Positions 48,102-55,830 of a DNA stretch of 64,000 nt are shown here, piece by piece; the first letter of the stretch is position 1, and the number at the start of each line of letters is the position of its first letter. Below the pieces are notes generated by a model that searched no databases, had not been told where the DNA came from, and saw only the letters and a program-made list of their open reading frames with translations. Made by a program: the position numbers and the translations under genes. The stretch is from Candidatus Poribacteria bacterium (GTDB lineage Bacteria; Poribacteria; WGA-4E; WGA-3G): positions 1,632,856 to 1,696,855 of the forward strand of contig OY282374.1 of NCBI GenBank assembly GCA_958295815.1, written 5' to 3'.

Positions 48102-48836
48102 TCAATTTTCTGTTCCAAACCCCAACATTTCAATTTCGCCGGGAACGAGTTGGCGTACACCTACTCGTCCACTCGCCGCTTCGACAGTGACGGTCATTAT
48201 CTGATTACGTGAGTTCCGAAGATACACCAGTGTCTCCTCAGATGTTGCGTTAGGCGAGAAATGAATGTACGCTACGCCTGAATCCGCTTGCACAGTTCTT
48301 CCATTGTAGTTGGTTACCATTGAGGCTAAGGTTACATTCTGGTCCATTGCGTGCGGCACACCGAGGATACCACTGGCACGGGATAAAGGGATCTGTTGAG
48401 CGGAATTCCCAGTTCCAGCGGGAGTTCTGTTTGTATTGTTTATATTGCTTTGTATAGCAGCTAACGCTGTCGAGTTTTGGGCAGTGAGTGCCGACCTGAG
48501 CGGGCTACTCGGGTTAAACGTCTCGCTGGAAGCGAGCCAGTACTGCCCGTTGTCGAGGTTGAGGACCACAAGATATGTTGTCCGATCCGTTACTGCCATA
48601 TCGCGTGCAAACGTGAGTAAGCTGCGAAGCGTATAAGCAGACGCTTTTAAACGGCGCGTTCCTGCGAAACCTTTTAACGCCGGCATCGAGATTGCAGAGA
48701 GCACACCGATGAGCACCAAAACGAGCAGTAACTCCGTGACTGTGAATCCTGGAGTCCCCGTAGCGACTCGCGTGCCGGGCATCTGCATTTGAGAAAGTGT
48801 GGCGATAGACGTATCGCGCTTATCTGTAGATTGCAT
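48102..48836 (-). CDS. gspH: Type II secretion pseudopilin GspH
   Basis: A 244-residue protein. A long leader of about 30 residues precedes the prepilin motif PG|FTVTELLLVLVLIGVLSAISMPAL; mature position 5 is Glu. The following ASAYTLRSLLTFARDMAVTDRTTYLVVLNLDNGQYWL is the typical GspH/FimT segment. A proline/serine/asparagine-rich loop (about 110-150) lengthens the globular domain. It lies 11 bases after gspG in canonical order. Start choice between a GTG one codon earlier and ATG 48836 is open; neither has a good ribosome-binding site, which suggests coupling to gspG. Confidence 0.85.
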   Translation of the reverse strand: MQSTDKRDTSIATLSQMQMPGTRVATGTPGFTVTELLLVLVLIGVLSAISMPALKGFAGTRRLKASAYTLRSLLTFARDMAVTDRTTYLVVLNLDNGQYWLASSETFNPSSPLRSALTAQNSTALAAIQSNINNTNRTPAGTGNSAQQIPLSRASGILGVPHAMDQNVTLASMVTNYNGRTVQADSGVAYIHFSPNATSEETLVYLRNSRNQIMTVTVEAASGRVGVRQLVPGEIEMLGFGTEN

Positions 48837-48847
48837 CACTGTTTTGT

Positions 48848-49303
48848 TTAATATGCTGCAGTTGTTTCATCAACCCAATTCGTAATGTCGGAGTCCAGTT
48901 CAGTTCCACCTACCTTTCCATCTTTACCCATTGAATAGAGATCGTAGTCGTAACCATAATGGGTGCCGGGTTGGCGATAGACGTATGCGTTGTCCCATGG
49001 ATCTGTGAAATTTGGGCTGTCTACATAAGGACCGTCCCAGTTTGCCGGTGCAGGACTCGGGGCACGCCACAAGGCACTCAGTCCTTGTTCAGTTGTTGGG
49101 TATTCACCTGTTGTTATCGCATACTGTTCCAACGCCGTTTTAATGCTGTTAATCTCTGTTTGCGCCTTCGCGACTTTTGCTTGCTGAGGAGCATTGATGA
49201 CACGAGGCGCAATGAAGGCTGCAAGGATACCCAAGATAACGATCACAATCGTCAGTTCAATTAGGGTTAAGCCGGATTCATCGGACCTTAGTTGCGTGAA
49301 CAT
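48848..49303 (-). CDS. gspG: Type II secretion major pseudopilin GspG
   Basis: A 151-residue protein, normal length. The prepilin signal SG|LTLIELTIVIVILGILAAFIAPRVI has Glu at mature position 5. The GspG core follows: AQTEINSIKTALEQYAITTGEYPTTEQGLSALWRAP, then DPWDNAYVYRQPGTHYGYDYDLYSMGKDGKVGGTELDSDITNW, which carries the calcium-site loop of the major pseudopilin. AGGAG lies nine bases before the ATG. This protein builds the pseudopilus piston. Confidence 0.95.
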   Translation of the reverse strand: MFTQLRSDESGLTLIELTIVIVILGILAAFIAPRVINAPQQAKVAKAQTEINSIKTALEQYAITTGEYPTTEQGLSALWRAPSPAPANWDGPYVDSPNFTDPWDNAYVYRQPGTHYGYDYDLYSMGKDGKVGGTELDSDITNWVDETTAAY

Positions 49304-49323
49304 TTTTGTTTTCTCCTGTATTG

Positions 49324-49447
49324 GTAATCAGTAGTTAGTCCGGAAATCTGCTCTGCAAATTTCCTTTTGGCTATCGGTAAAAAGACATTTGATTGAATTA
49401 AGTATATCTTTACTGACTGCTGACCGCCGACTGCTAATTGCTGAGTA
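49324..49447. repeat. About 125-base element with heptanucleotide ends (gspF-gspG spacer)
   Basis: One end is GTAATCA GTAGTTA GTC; the other is ACTGACT GCTGACC GCCGACT GCTAATT GCTGAGT (49413-49447), both in seven-base steps. A hairpin GGAAAT-C-TGC-TCT-GCA-A-ATTTCC followed by TTTT sits inside. The element supplies the last codons of gspF. It matches the layout and size of 41715-41841. Confidence 0.65.
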
Positions 49448-50660
49448 GTTGGTTTGCCTCAAATATCGGGAGGATCATCGCAACAGCGATAAACCCGATA
49501 ATAATTCCCATCAGTAAGATAACAAGGGGACCGATGGAACTCGTTAAACGTTCAAGACTCTTTTTTATTTCTAAATCGTAGTATTCAGAGAGTTTACTGA
49601 GCATGTGAACAGGTTCGCCGGACTCCTCACCAACAGCCACCATGTGCGTGACGAATTCAGGGAAGTCCTTGCTTCTACCGAGTTCACGAGAGAGGGTGGA
49701 TCCCTGTTCGACCTCTACTTCCGCTGCTGCAACGACATTGCTGTATACCTTGTTTCCGATAGTGTCTTTGACGACTTGGAGAGCAGGCAGCATACGCACG
49801 CCGTTTTCTAAAAGGGTTGCCATCGTCCGCGTGAAACGGACAATAGCAAAAGTGCTAATTATCGGACCGATGAGCGGCAATTTGAGTTTCAATTTGTCAA
49901 ACCAGACTTGACCGGTTTCATGCTGAAGATATTGTCTTAACCCCGCCACACCTATAATAACAATAAGCAGTCCCGCCCACCAATATGTTTGAAAAGCAGC
50001 CGTTATGCTAATCAGAATCTGCGTCGGAAGCGGCAACGCAACTCCCAAATCATTGAACATTGCCGTGAATTTTGGTATAACAAGAATCATCAGAACTGTG
50101 ACTGCCGTCACACTAAGCGTCAACAAGATAATAGGATAGAAGAGTGCTGAGACAACATCGTTTTTCAGGAGTCGTTGACGTTCTGCGAATTCTGCAAGAC
50201 GTTCTAAAACTAAGCCAAGGACACCACCGCTCTCGCCTGCTCTGACCATGTTAATATAGAGATTTGAAAATGCTTTCGGGTGTTGGGTGAGAGCGTCGTG
50301 GAAGGTTGCACCGTGTTCGACATCATATTTGACTTGTGAGACAATACGGTGGAGTGCCGGACTCTCGATTTGTCCGAGCGTAACCTCTAATGCGCGTGGC
50401 AATGGAACGTGTGCATTTACCAACGTTGCCAACTGGTAGGTGAAGAACTCGACATCCGCTGGTTTGACCCGACGACGGCCAATTTGGAGCCACCGTCGTA
50501 TATCTGTAGGAGCGGCGTCTTCTGTCTCCTCAACGATATTCGTGGGCCAATATCCCATCTGTCGTAGTCGAGAGATAAGTTCGGCTTTGGATTCGGCTTC
50601 CAGCGTATTATTAACCGTACCACCGCTATGGGTGAGGGCTTCATATCGGAATATCGGCAC
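49434..50660 (-). CDS. gspF: Type II secretion inner-membrane protein GspF
   Basis: A 408-residue polytopic protein, normal length, with two T2SSF domains (about 70-190 and 270-395). The start MPIFRYEAL is typical of GspF and is reached from the GTG at 50660, which has AAGGAG nine bases upstream; an in-frame TTG two codons earlier is too close to that site. Conserved parts: LATLVNAHVPLPRALEV, FSNLYINMVRAGESGGVLGLVLERLAEF, RFTRTMATLLENGVRMLPALQVV and HMVAVGEESGEPVHMLSKLSEYYD. Three membrane helices are visible (about 168-190, 215-240 and 372-395). It connects the ATPase GspE to the pseudopilus. Confidence 0.94.
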   Translation of the reverse strand: MPIFRYEALTHSGGTVNNTLEAESKAELISRLRQMGYWPTNIVEETEDAAPTDIRRWLQIGRRRVKPADVEFFTYQLATLVNAHVPLPRALEVTLGQIESPALHRIVSQVKYDVEHGATFHDALTQHPKAFSNLYINMVRAGESGGVLGLVLERLAEFAERQRLLKNDVVSALFYPIILLTLSVTAVTVLMILVIPKFTAMFNDLGVALPLPTQILISITAAFQTYWWAGLLIVIIGVAGLRQYLQHETGQVWFDKLKLKLPLIGPIISTFAIVRFTRTMATLLENGVRMLPALQVVKDTIGNKVYSNVVAAAEVEVEQGSTLSRELGRSKDFPEFVTHMVAVGEESGEPVHMLSKLSEYYDLEIKKSLERLTSSIGPLVILLMGIIIGFIAVAMILPIFEANQLLSN

Positions 50661-50703
50661 AACCAACCTCTCCTTCCTATAGTGGAGCAGGGGTTACGGT
50701 TCC

Positions 50704-52473
50704 CTACACAGTTTCTCCGAAATCGAATTCATCTTCTTGGGTCAACCGAATGACTTCTTCAACTGTTGTCAAACCCGCAGCGACTTTGCGCCAACCATCC
50801 TCGCGTAAACCTTTCATTCCCATTTGGACTGCGAGGCGACGAATTTCGCTTGTTGATGCCTGTTTAAGTGCCATTGCCCGGATTTCGTCGCTCATGAATA
50901 GGACCTCAAAGATACCGATTCTGCCTCTGTAACCTCGTCCTCGGCATTCCTTACATCCAACAGCGCGTGGAATCTTCAGGTCGTAAGGAATCGGAGTGCC
51001 GTTGCCCTTGTTGTTCCCCATAAGTCCTGCCAGTTCGTGCATTTCAGGGGAATACATTTCACAACACGCCTTACAAACGCGACGGGCAAGCCTCTGGGCG
51101 ATAACACCTTCCAACGTTGAGGCAACAAGATACGGTTCCACATTCATGTCAATAAGCCGCGTAATAGCACCAGGCGCGTCATTTGTATGAAGGGTACTAA
51201 AGACCAAGTGTCCCGTAAGCGATGTGTGAATCGCCATTTCTGCGGTTTCATAGTCGCGAATCTCACCGACCAATACCTTGTCCGGGTCTTGACGTAAAAT
51301 ATGACGTAGCCCATCGGCGAAAGTAAAGTCGATATCCGGATTCACCTGGATTTGGTTGATACCCTCTAATTCGTATTCAACTGGATCTTCAAGCGTGATG
51401 ATTTTTACATCAGCAGAGTTAATCTCTTTTAGGCAGGCATAAAGTGATGTCGTTTTTCCACTACCCGTAGGACCCGTGGCAAGGATGATGCCGTGTGGTT
51501 TGCGAATCATACGGTGAAAGAGTTCAAGGTTATCTGCGGTCAATCCGAGTTCTTCGAGCCCAAATTCGATGGATTGCCGGTCAAGAATACGAAGAACGAC
51601 GCTTTCGCCGTGCAGCGTCGCGACAGTTGGAACAGTGGAGACACGAAGATCTATTTGTCGGTTACCGACACTCCCAATCTGTCGAGAAATTTTTCCATCT
51701 TGAGGACGTCTACGTTCTGCGACATCCATTCCGGCCATAATTTTGATACGGGAGGTGATTGCCGACTGGAGGTAGGCAGGGGGTTGCGGTTGGTCTTCCA
51801 GCACGCCATCAACGCGGAACCGAATTTTCAGTTGGGTCGGGTAAGGTTCAATGTGTATATCGCTGGCACCCATCCGAACAGCATCAATGATCATTTGGTC
51901 GACAGCGTGTATGACTGTCGGATCTTGGCTGAGATCCTTTTCGTCGATTCCGAAGTCATCGATGGTTTCACGTTCAAACGCCGCAGTCGCGCCAACCGGT
52001 CCCTTAATGCCAGCACTAAGTAGACTTTCCGCTGTGCGACCATAGAGACGAACGATTGCTTCATCGATCTCTGCTTCGTCGGCGAGAACGGAGACGATCT
52101 GGCAGCTTGTGATGAGTTGGAGTTCATCGACGAGCACGACATCCAAGACATCTACCATTGCGACGGTGAGTGTGTCACCCGCTAATTCGACAGGCACGAT
52201 TTTATTGCGGTAGGCGAACCCTGGAGAAATCTTCTCAAGCACGGCAGCTTCGGGAGAGATACCTTCCAGTTGGATGAAAGGTGTTCCGTATTCAACGCTC
52301 TTTGTAGCAAGCGAGAGGATATCGGATGGAACGCCGTGCTTGGAAAGCACAGCCGCTTCGGAAGCACCAGTCTCTTTTATTTCTGCAATGATGTCGTTAT
52401 AGTCTTGTTCAGAGATAGCGGATGCCTGTCGTACCACCTCAACAAGCGATAATGTACTTAGTGTCTGTTGCAT
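50704..52473 (-). CDS. gspE: Type II secretion ATPase GspE
   Basis: A 589-residue ATPase. The N-terminal GspE-N domain (about 1-150) is followed by the N2 and RecA-like domains: SDIHIEPYPTQLKIRFRVDGVL, Walker A GPTGSGKTTSLYA near residue 335, Asp box IITLEDPVEYELEGINQIQVN, Walker B DPDKVLVGEIRDYETAEMAIHTSLTGHLVFSTLHTND. A zinc-finger-like module (CKACCEMY ... CKECRGRGYRGRIGIFEV) follows as in GspE/PilB. It is the first gene of the gsp run and lacks a good ribosome-binding site. The upstream 276 bases carry possible but weak promoters and one palindromic repeat. Confidence 0.95.
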   Translation of the reverse strand: MQQTLSTLSLVEVVRQASAISEQDYNDIIAEIKETGASEAAVLSKHGVPSDILSLATKSVEYGTPFIQLEGISPEAAVLEKISPGFAYRNKIVPVELAGDTLTVAMVDVLDVVLVDELQLITSCQIVSVLADEAEIDEAIVRLYGRTAESLLSAGIKGPVGATAAFERETIDDFGIDEKDLSQDPTVIHAVDQMIIDAVRMGASDIHIEPYPTQLKIRFRVDGVLEDQPQPPAYLQSAITSRIKIMAGMDVAERRRPQDGKISRQIGSVGNRQIDLRVSTVPTVATLHGESVVLRILDRQSIEFGLEELGLTADNLELFHRMIRKPHGIILATGPTGSGKTTSLYACLKEINSADVKIITLEDPVEYELEGINQIQVNPDIDFTFADGLRHILRQDPDKVLVGEIRDYETAEMAIHTSLTGHLVFSTLHTNDAPGAITRLIDMNVEPYLVASTLEGVIAQRLARRVCKACCEMYSPEMHELAGLMGNNKGNGTPIPYDLKIPRAVGCKECRGRGYRGRIGIFEVLFMSDEIRAMALKQASTSEIRRLAVQMGMKGLREDGWRKVAAGLTTVEEVIRLTQEDEFDFGETV

Positions 52474-52680
52474 GATGTGAACGCTCTACGGTCAATGGCG
52501 ATGCTGTGTTTGACGAGAACGATCTCCGTATGTTGTTTTTTTTGCGAATCTGTTTGATTGATAGTTTCTGCTTTCTATACTTAAGACGCATGAGTCATGA
52601 ATAAGTTTAAAAAGTACACACGGATGCTCTTTTGACAAAACTATGGTAAAGTCGAAAAATAAGTGGATATTTCGATAGTC

Positions 52681-52704
52681 TGTGGGAGGGGTTTGGAACC
52701 CCGA
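52681..52704. repeat. Palindromic repeat, GGGGTTTGGAACCCC core
   Basis: Single copy of the TGTGGGAGGGG-type repeat with a six-base-pair stem and TGG loop, located between the divergent-facing ends upstream of gspE and downstream of the HEAT-repeat gene. Confidence 0.75.
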
Positions 52705-52749
52705 TCTTCTATATCGAGGTTCTCTAACTGCGCCTATTATGAATTCGCA

Positions 52750-53928
52750 TTATTTTGATTTCTCAATCCGTCTGATTGTCTTTTGTGCAGCATCGCGAAC
52801 CTTTTTAGAACTATCGTTAAGAGCATTCGTCAATGCAGGAAACACATCAGGCGAAGTCGCACGCATTTCACCAAGTTCATCAGCAGCGTTTCGACGGACG
52901 TTCTCATCAGAGTCTCGAAGTGCCATCAGCAGTGTTTGGACAATCATTTCGGCGGAGTCTTCGGTGGTTTTACCCTTTTCACCGATTGCTCCCAAGACGT
53001 CGACAATGTGTCCACGGGTTACAGGTGAGGTGCTTTTTCCAAGCGCGTCCGCTAACATCGGTGTGACGGTTGCAACACCACCCTTACCAAGTTCAATCAA
53101 CGCACCTTCAGCACGATTTCGGACGGACTTAGATCCGTCTGCCAACGCATTTATCAATGCGGTAAAGGTTTCTGCTGAAGTTGCTCGTATATCAGACAAT
53201 TCTGCTATAGCGTTGGTTCGGACTTTTGAAGAATCGTCTGTGAGACTTGCGATTAAGGCATCACGGATTGTGTCAGTAGATTCTCCCTTATCTGCCAGAT
53301 TTTCGCCAATCCTTCCTAATACATCTAAAACATCAGATCGCGTTCCCGATGAACCTTTGGTCCGCACTGTGGTCAGGGCAGGGATGACAACAGCGAGTGA
53401 TGCCACTGATGTTGGACGAACATCGTCTAATTCAGCGAGTGCTTCACGAAAAACTCTATTAGATGGGTCGTTGAGTGCTGTCGCCAGTCCGATAGCAATG
53501 GCATCAATATTGCGTTTGGCTTTTCTCTCGCGTTCACCGATATTGCCTAATTTATCAGCAACCTTTTGGCGAACCCTTTCAGATGGATCTTGGAGCATTG
53601 CAAGGAGCGCAGGGACACTTGGACTTCCAAGTTCTTCCAGAAAATCCACAAATTGACGCTTCACACCGTCAGATTCATCTGCTAAAGTTGGAACCACTTG
53701 TGTGAGTAATGAAGATTGCCACTCTGCTTGCAGTGCCCTCTGTTTTGCTTTTAGCTCGTCGAGTTCTGCATTGAGTTCAGAAAAGGCATCGCCTTGTGGT
53801 TCCGCCGTTGCTTCTTGGAATTGCACCATCTGACCGATACCCAAACCGATCAACATACCGATAACAATTGCGGTTATCCAAAACCGTCGTTTAGTGTTTG
53901 TATTATATATAAACCGTTTCTGAATCAC
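52750..53928 (-). CDS. Membrane-anchored HEAT-repeat protein
   Basis: A 392-residue protein with one N-terminal membrane helix (about 16-33), a coiled-coil-like stretch (about 48-75) and then about eight HEAT-type repeats of roughly 37-40 residues. They read like SPSVPALLAMLQDPSERVRQKVADKLGNIG and DVFPALTNALNDSSKKVRDAAQKTI, with the DxxxxVRxxAAxxLGxI pattern. Regularly alternating repeat types (LxDVRPTS, LSDIRATS and LGEMRATS) show internal duplication of pairs. The domain would lie outside the cytoplasm and serve as a binding scaffold. The start is GTG with AGGAGG nine bases upstream. Partners unknown. Confidence 0.82.
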   Translation of the reverse strand: MIQKRFIYNTNTKRRFWITAIVIGMLIGLGIGQMVQFQEATAEPQGDAFSELNAELDELKAKQRALQAEWQSSLLTQVVPTLADESDGVKRQFVDFLEELGSPSVPALLAMLQDPSERVRQKVADKLGNIGERERKAKRNIDAIAIGLATALNDPSNRVFREALAELDDVRPTSVASLAVVIPALTTVRTKGSSGTRSDVLDVLGRIGENLADKGESTDTIRDALIASLTDDSSKVRTNAIAELSDIRATSAETFTALINALADGSKSVRNRAEGALIELGKGGVATVTPMLADALGKSTSPVTRGHIVDVLGAIGEKGKTTEDSAEMIVQTLLMALRDSDENVRRNAADELGEMRATSPDVFPALTNALNDSSKKVRDAAQKTIRRIEKSK

Positions 53929-53987
53929 TGTTGTTTCCTCCTTAATTGTTTGAATTTATAGTAAAGACCATAATAAAATCGACTCAT

Positions 53988-54050
53988 TGTAGGAGGGGTT
54001 TGTAACCCCGATTCTTTTCATTCTTTGTGGGAGGGGTTTGTAACCCCGAT
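53988..54050. repeat. Two tandem copies of the GGGGTTTGTAACCCC palindromic repeat
   Basis: Copies begin at 53988 and 54026, a 38-base period. The cores are identical; the first has GTAGG where the second has GTGGG. They lie just past the stop of the DUF3352-like gene and before the HEAT-repeat gene. Confidence 0.8.
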
Positions 54051-54053
54051 TCT

Positions 54054-55814
54054 TTATTCCGTCTCCATATTCCAAATTAAAAATGGAAGCAGCTTCGCGA
54101 GTGCTTCAAGTCCGGTTTCTTTCCGTGATAATGTCGCTTCTAACAACGCTTCGTTATCCTGAACGGAAATCCACGCCAGTAACGGAAAAATCTCGCTCGA
54201 ATTAACCAGAACCCGATTAGGTGGTGGCGCACCTTTTTCCATCTCCATAACCCCAGCCAAATTCAACTGTGCGATCACTATAGGTGTTTTCGGCAGTTGC
54301 TTGAAGTAAACTGGACTCTTACCGTTTTTGATTTCATCAATAACGGTATGCATCTGCTCTTCTGAAGCACCCGCTAAGAAGAGTCCATCTACCTTGCTAT
54401 AGTAGATTCCTGACGCATATGTGGTCACTGTTACACCCTTGTAGTCCGATTGAGAAACAGAAACATTTTGCAAGTTAGAAACGCTATTGCTCAACAGGTT
54501 CCATTTCAGTGGGTTACTGGAGTTAAAAATTAGGATGCCTTGTGTTTCTATACCACCCGCATCAATTGTAAGCGCGCCGTCAAGTTCAATTTCCAGATTC
54601 CCCAAACTGCTCGGGTCAAACTGCTCTAAGTCGTCTACTGATATAGCAACTTCGCCTGTCAGACTTGGGGTAATATCATCTTCCAGATTCAGGTTTAAAA
54701 GCCCTTCCAAAAAAGAGATTGCGGCGTAAATCTCATCCTCTGCCGTTTCATTGATGAATTTGTTAAGTCCTTGCCAAATGACTTCGGAAACTACTGGTGA
54801 GAGAGCGACGAACAGATGTTCGGCTGGGGACACGGCTTTGATCGTTTTGAAAGGATTTTTTTCTTTCACGAAGCGTTCAGAATTTGGAACTAACTGATGG
54901 AATTGTTCAATAGATTTCTTCGTAAATTGTCCGTGAAACGTGAGAAACTCACCAGTCTCTAACAAGTTGAATTCCATCAAAGTTGCATCAAATGACCTAA
55001 GTACAGTCAATAGAGCTTCAGCTATAATTGCACCTAAAACATGTGCTTCTCCTGTGTCTCTTGGGATTTGATGCGTGGCGCAAAAGATCGATACTTGTCC
55101 AGAACCCAACTTCTCGGATATTTCGGCATAGTGTGTGTTTTTCACTATTGACGGTGCTTTCTTTCGGAACGTATCCATCAACTTCTCAAAAGCACCCTCT
55201 CCCACACCGAGCACAAGGAACTCCTCCACAAACCCATATTTGGCGAGATACTGTTGGTTCACCCGCATCATATTATAGCGAACGCCTTCGTATTCCCCGG
55301 CGTCTATATGCAAGGTATTTGTGTCGGTCATCCCTATGAGACCTTCCACAATTTTGGTAAACCGTCGGAGTTCGCCGAGATTTCCACCTGAATGGACAAC
55401 CAACCCCATTTCTGGCGTGTCTTCTTCGTAGAGAGACCATATTGCGAACGCCGTTCGGTATCCTACCGTCTCAATCACGCCTAACAAGTCTGTGCCAAGA
55501 ACGCCTTGGACCATTGTAAGTCCCTGCTGCAGCTGTTGGAAGTCTGATTCGTCTGGTAATAGTGCCAGGGCTTTCTCCCAACTTTCCGATACCTCAATTT
55601 CGCCGTAGACTTCATCTATATTTTGGAGTTTCACATAGAGGATACTATCCTCTGGTATGAAGTCTTCCACCTTCGCAGCATCCGCGAAAGAGACGGTTAA
55701 CAGGAGTAGAACGACACAACACACTCGGAAAGCCATCGACAAGCCGCACCAAAACGGTGTTCTTTTGCGTTGAAAGGTGAATTTTTCACCCTTCCATAAA
55801 AATTTTGCCTTCAT
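54054..55814 (-). CDS. Exported DUF3352-like protein
   Basis: A 586-residue protein. It has a basic N-terminal stretch of about 25 residues, one hydrophobic segment (about 28-44, cleavage near ADA at 46), then a large mixed alpha/beta region. Segments such as FIPEDSILYVKLQNIDEVYGEIEVSESWEKAL, GLVVHSGGNLGELRRF, ADAG-like YEGVRYNMMRVNQQYLAKYGFVEEFLVLGVGEGAFEKLM, and later repeats of the same type (KGVTVTTYASGIYYSKVDGLFLAGASEEQMHTVIDEI) fit the DUF3352 group of exported proteins. Function unknown. ATG 55814 is preferred because GGAGG lies five bases before it and it clears the upstream symporter gene. It follows the symporter on the same strand at 16 bases. Confidence 0.72.
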   Translation of the reverse strand: MKAKFLWKGEKFTFQRKRTPFWCGLSMAFRVCCVVLLLLTVSFADAAKVEDFIPEDSILYVKLQNIDEVYGEIEVSESWEKALALLPDESDFQQLQQGLTMVQGVLGTDLLGVIETVGYRTAFAIWSLYEEDTPEMGLVVHSGGNLGELRRFTKIVEGLIGMTDTNTLHIDAGEYEGVRYNMMRVNQQYLAKYGFVEEFLVLGVGEGAFEKLMDTFRKKAPSIVKNTHYAEISEKLGSGQVSIFCATHQIPRDTGEAHVLGAIIAEALLTVLRSFDATLMEFNLLETGEFLTFHGQFTKKSIEQFHQLVPNSERFVKEKNPFKTIKAVSPAEHLFVALSPVVSEVIWQGLNKFINETAEDEIYAAISFLEGLLNLNLEDDITPSLTGEVAISVDDLEQFDPSSLGNLEIELDGALTIDAGGIETQGILIFNSSNPLKWNLLSNSVSNLQNVSVSQSDYKGVTVTTYASGIYYSKVDGLFLAGASEEQMHTVIDEIKNGKSPVYFKQLPKTPIVIAQLNLAGVMEMEKGAPPPNRVLVNSSEIFPLLAWISVQDNEALLEATLSRKETGLEALAKLLPFLIWNMETE

Positions 55815-55830
55815 TGAAACCTCCGTTTTT

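Noticed and set aside
38742..52473. Type IV pilus or competence system instead of T2SS
   Set aside because: Presence of GspG with its calcium loop, GspH-I-J-K in order and a fused GspL argues for T2SS. PilT, PilC-type genes and separate PilM/PilN/PilO genes are absent.
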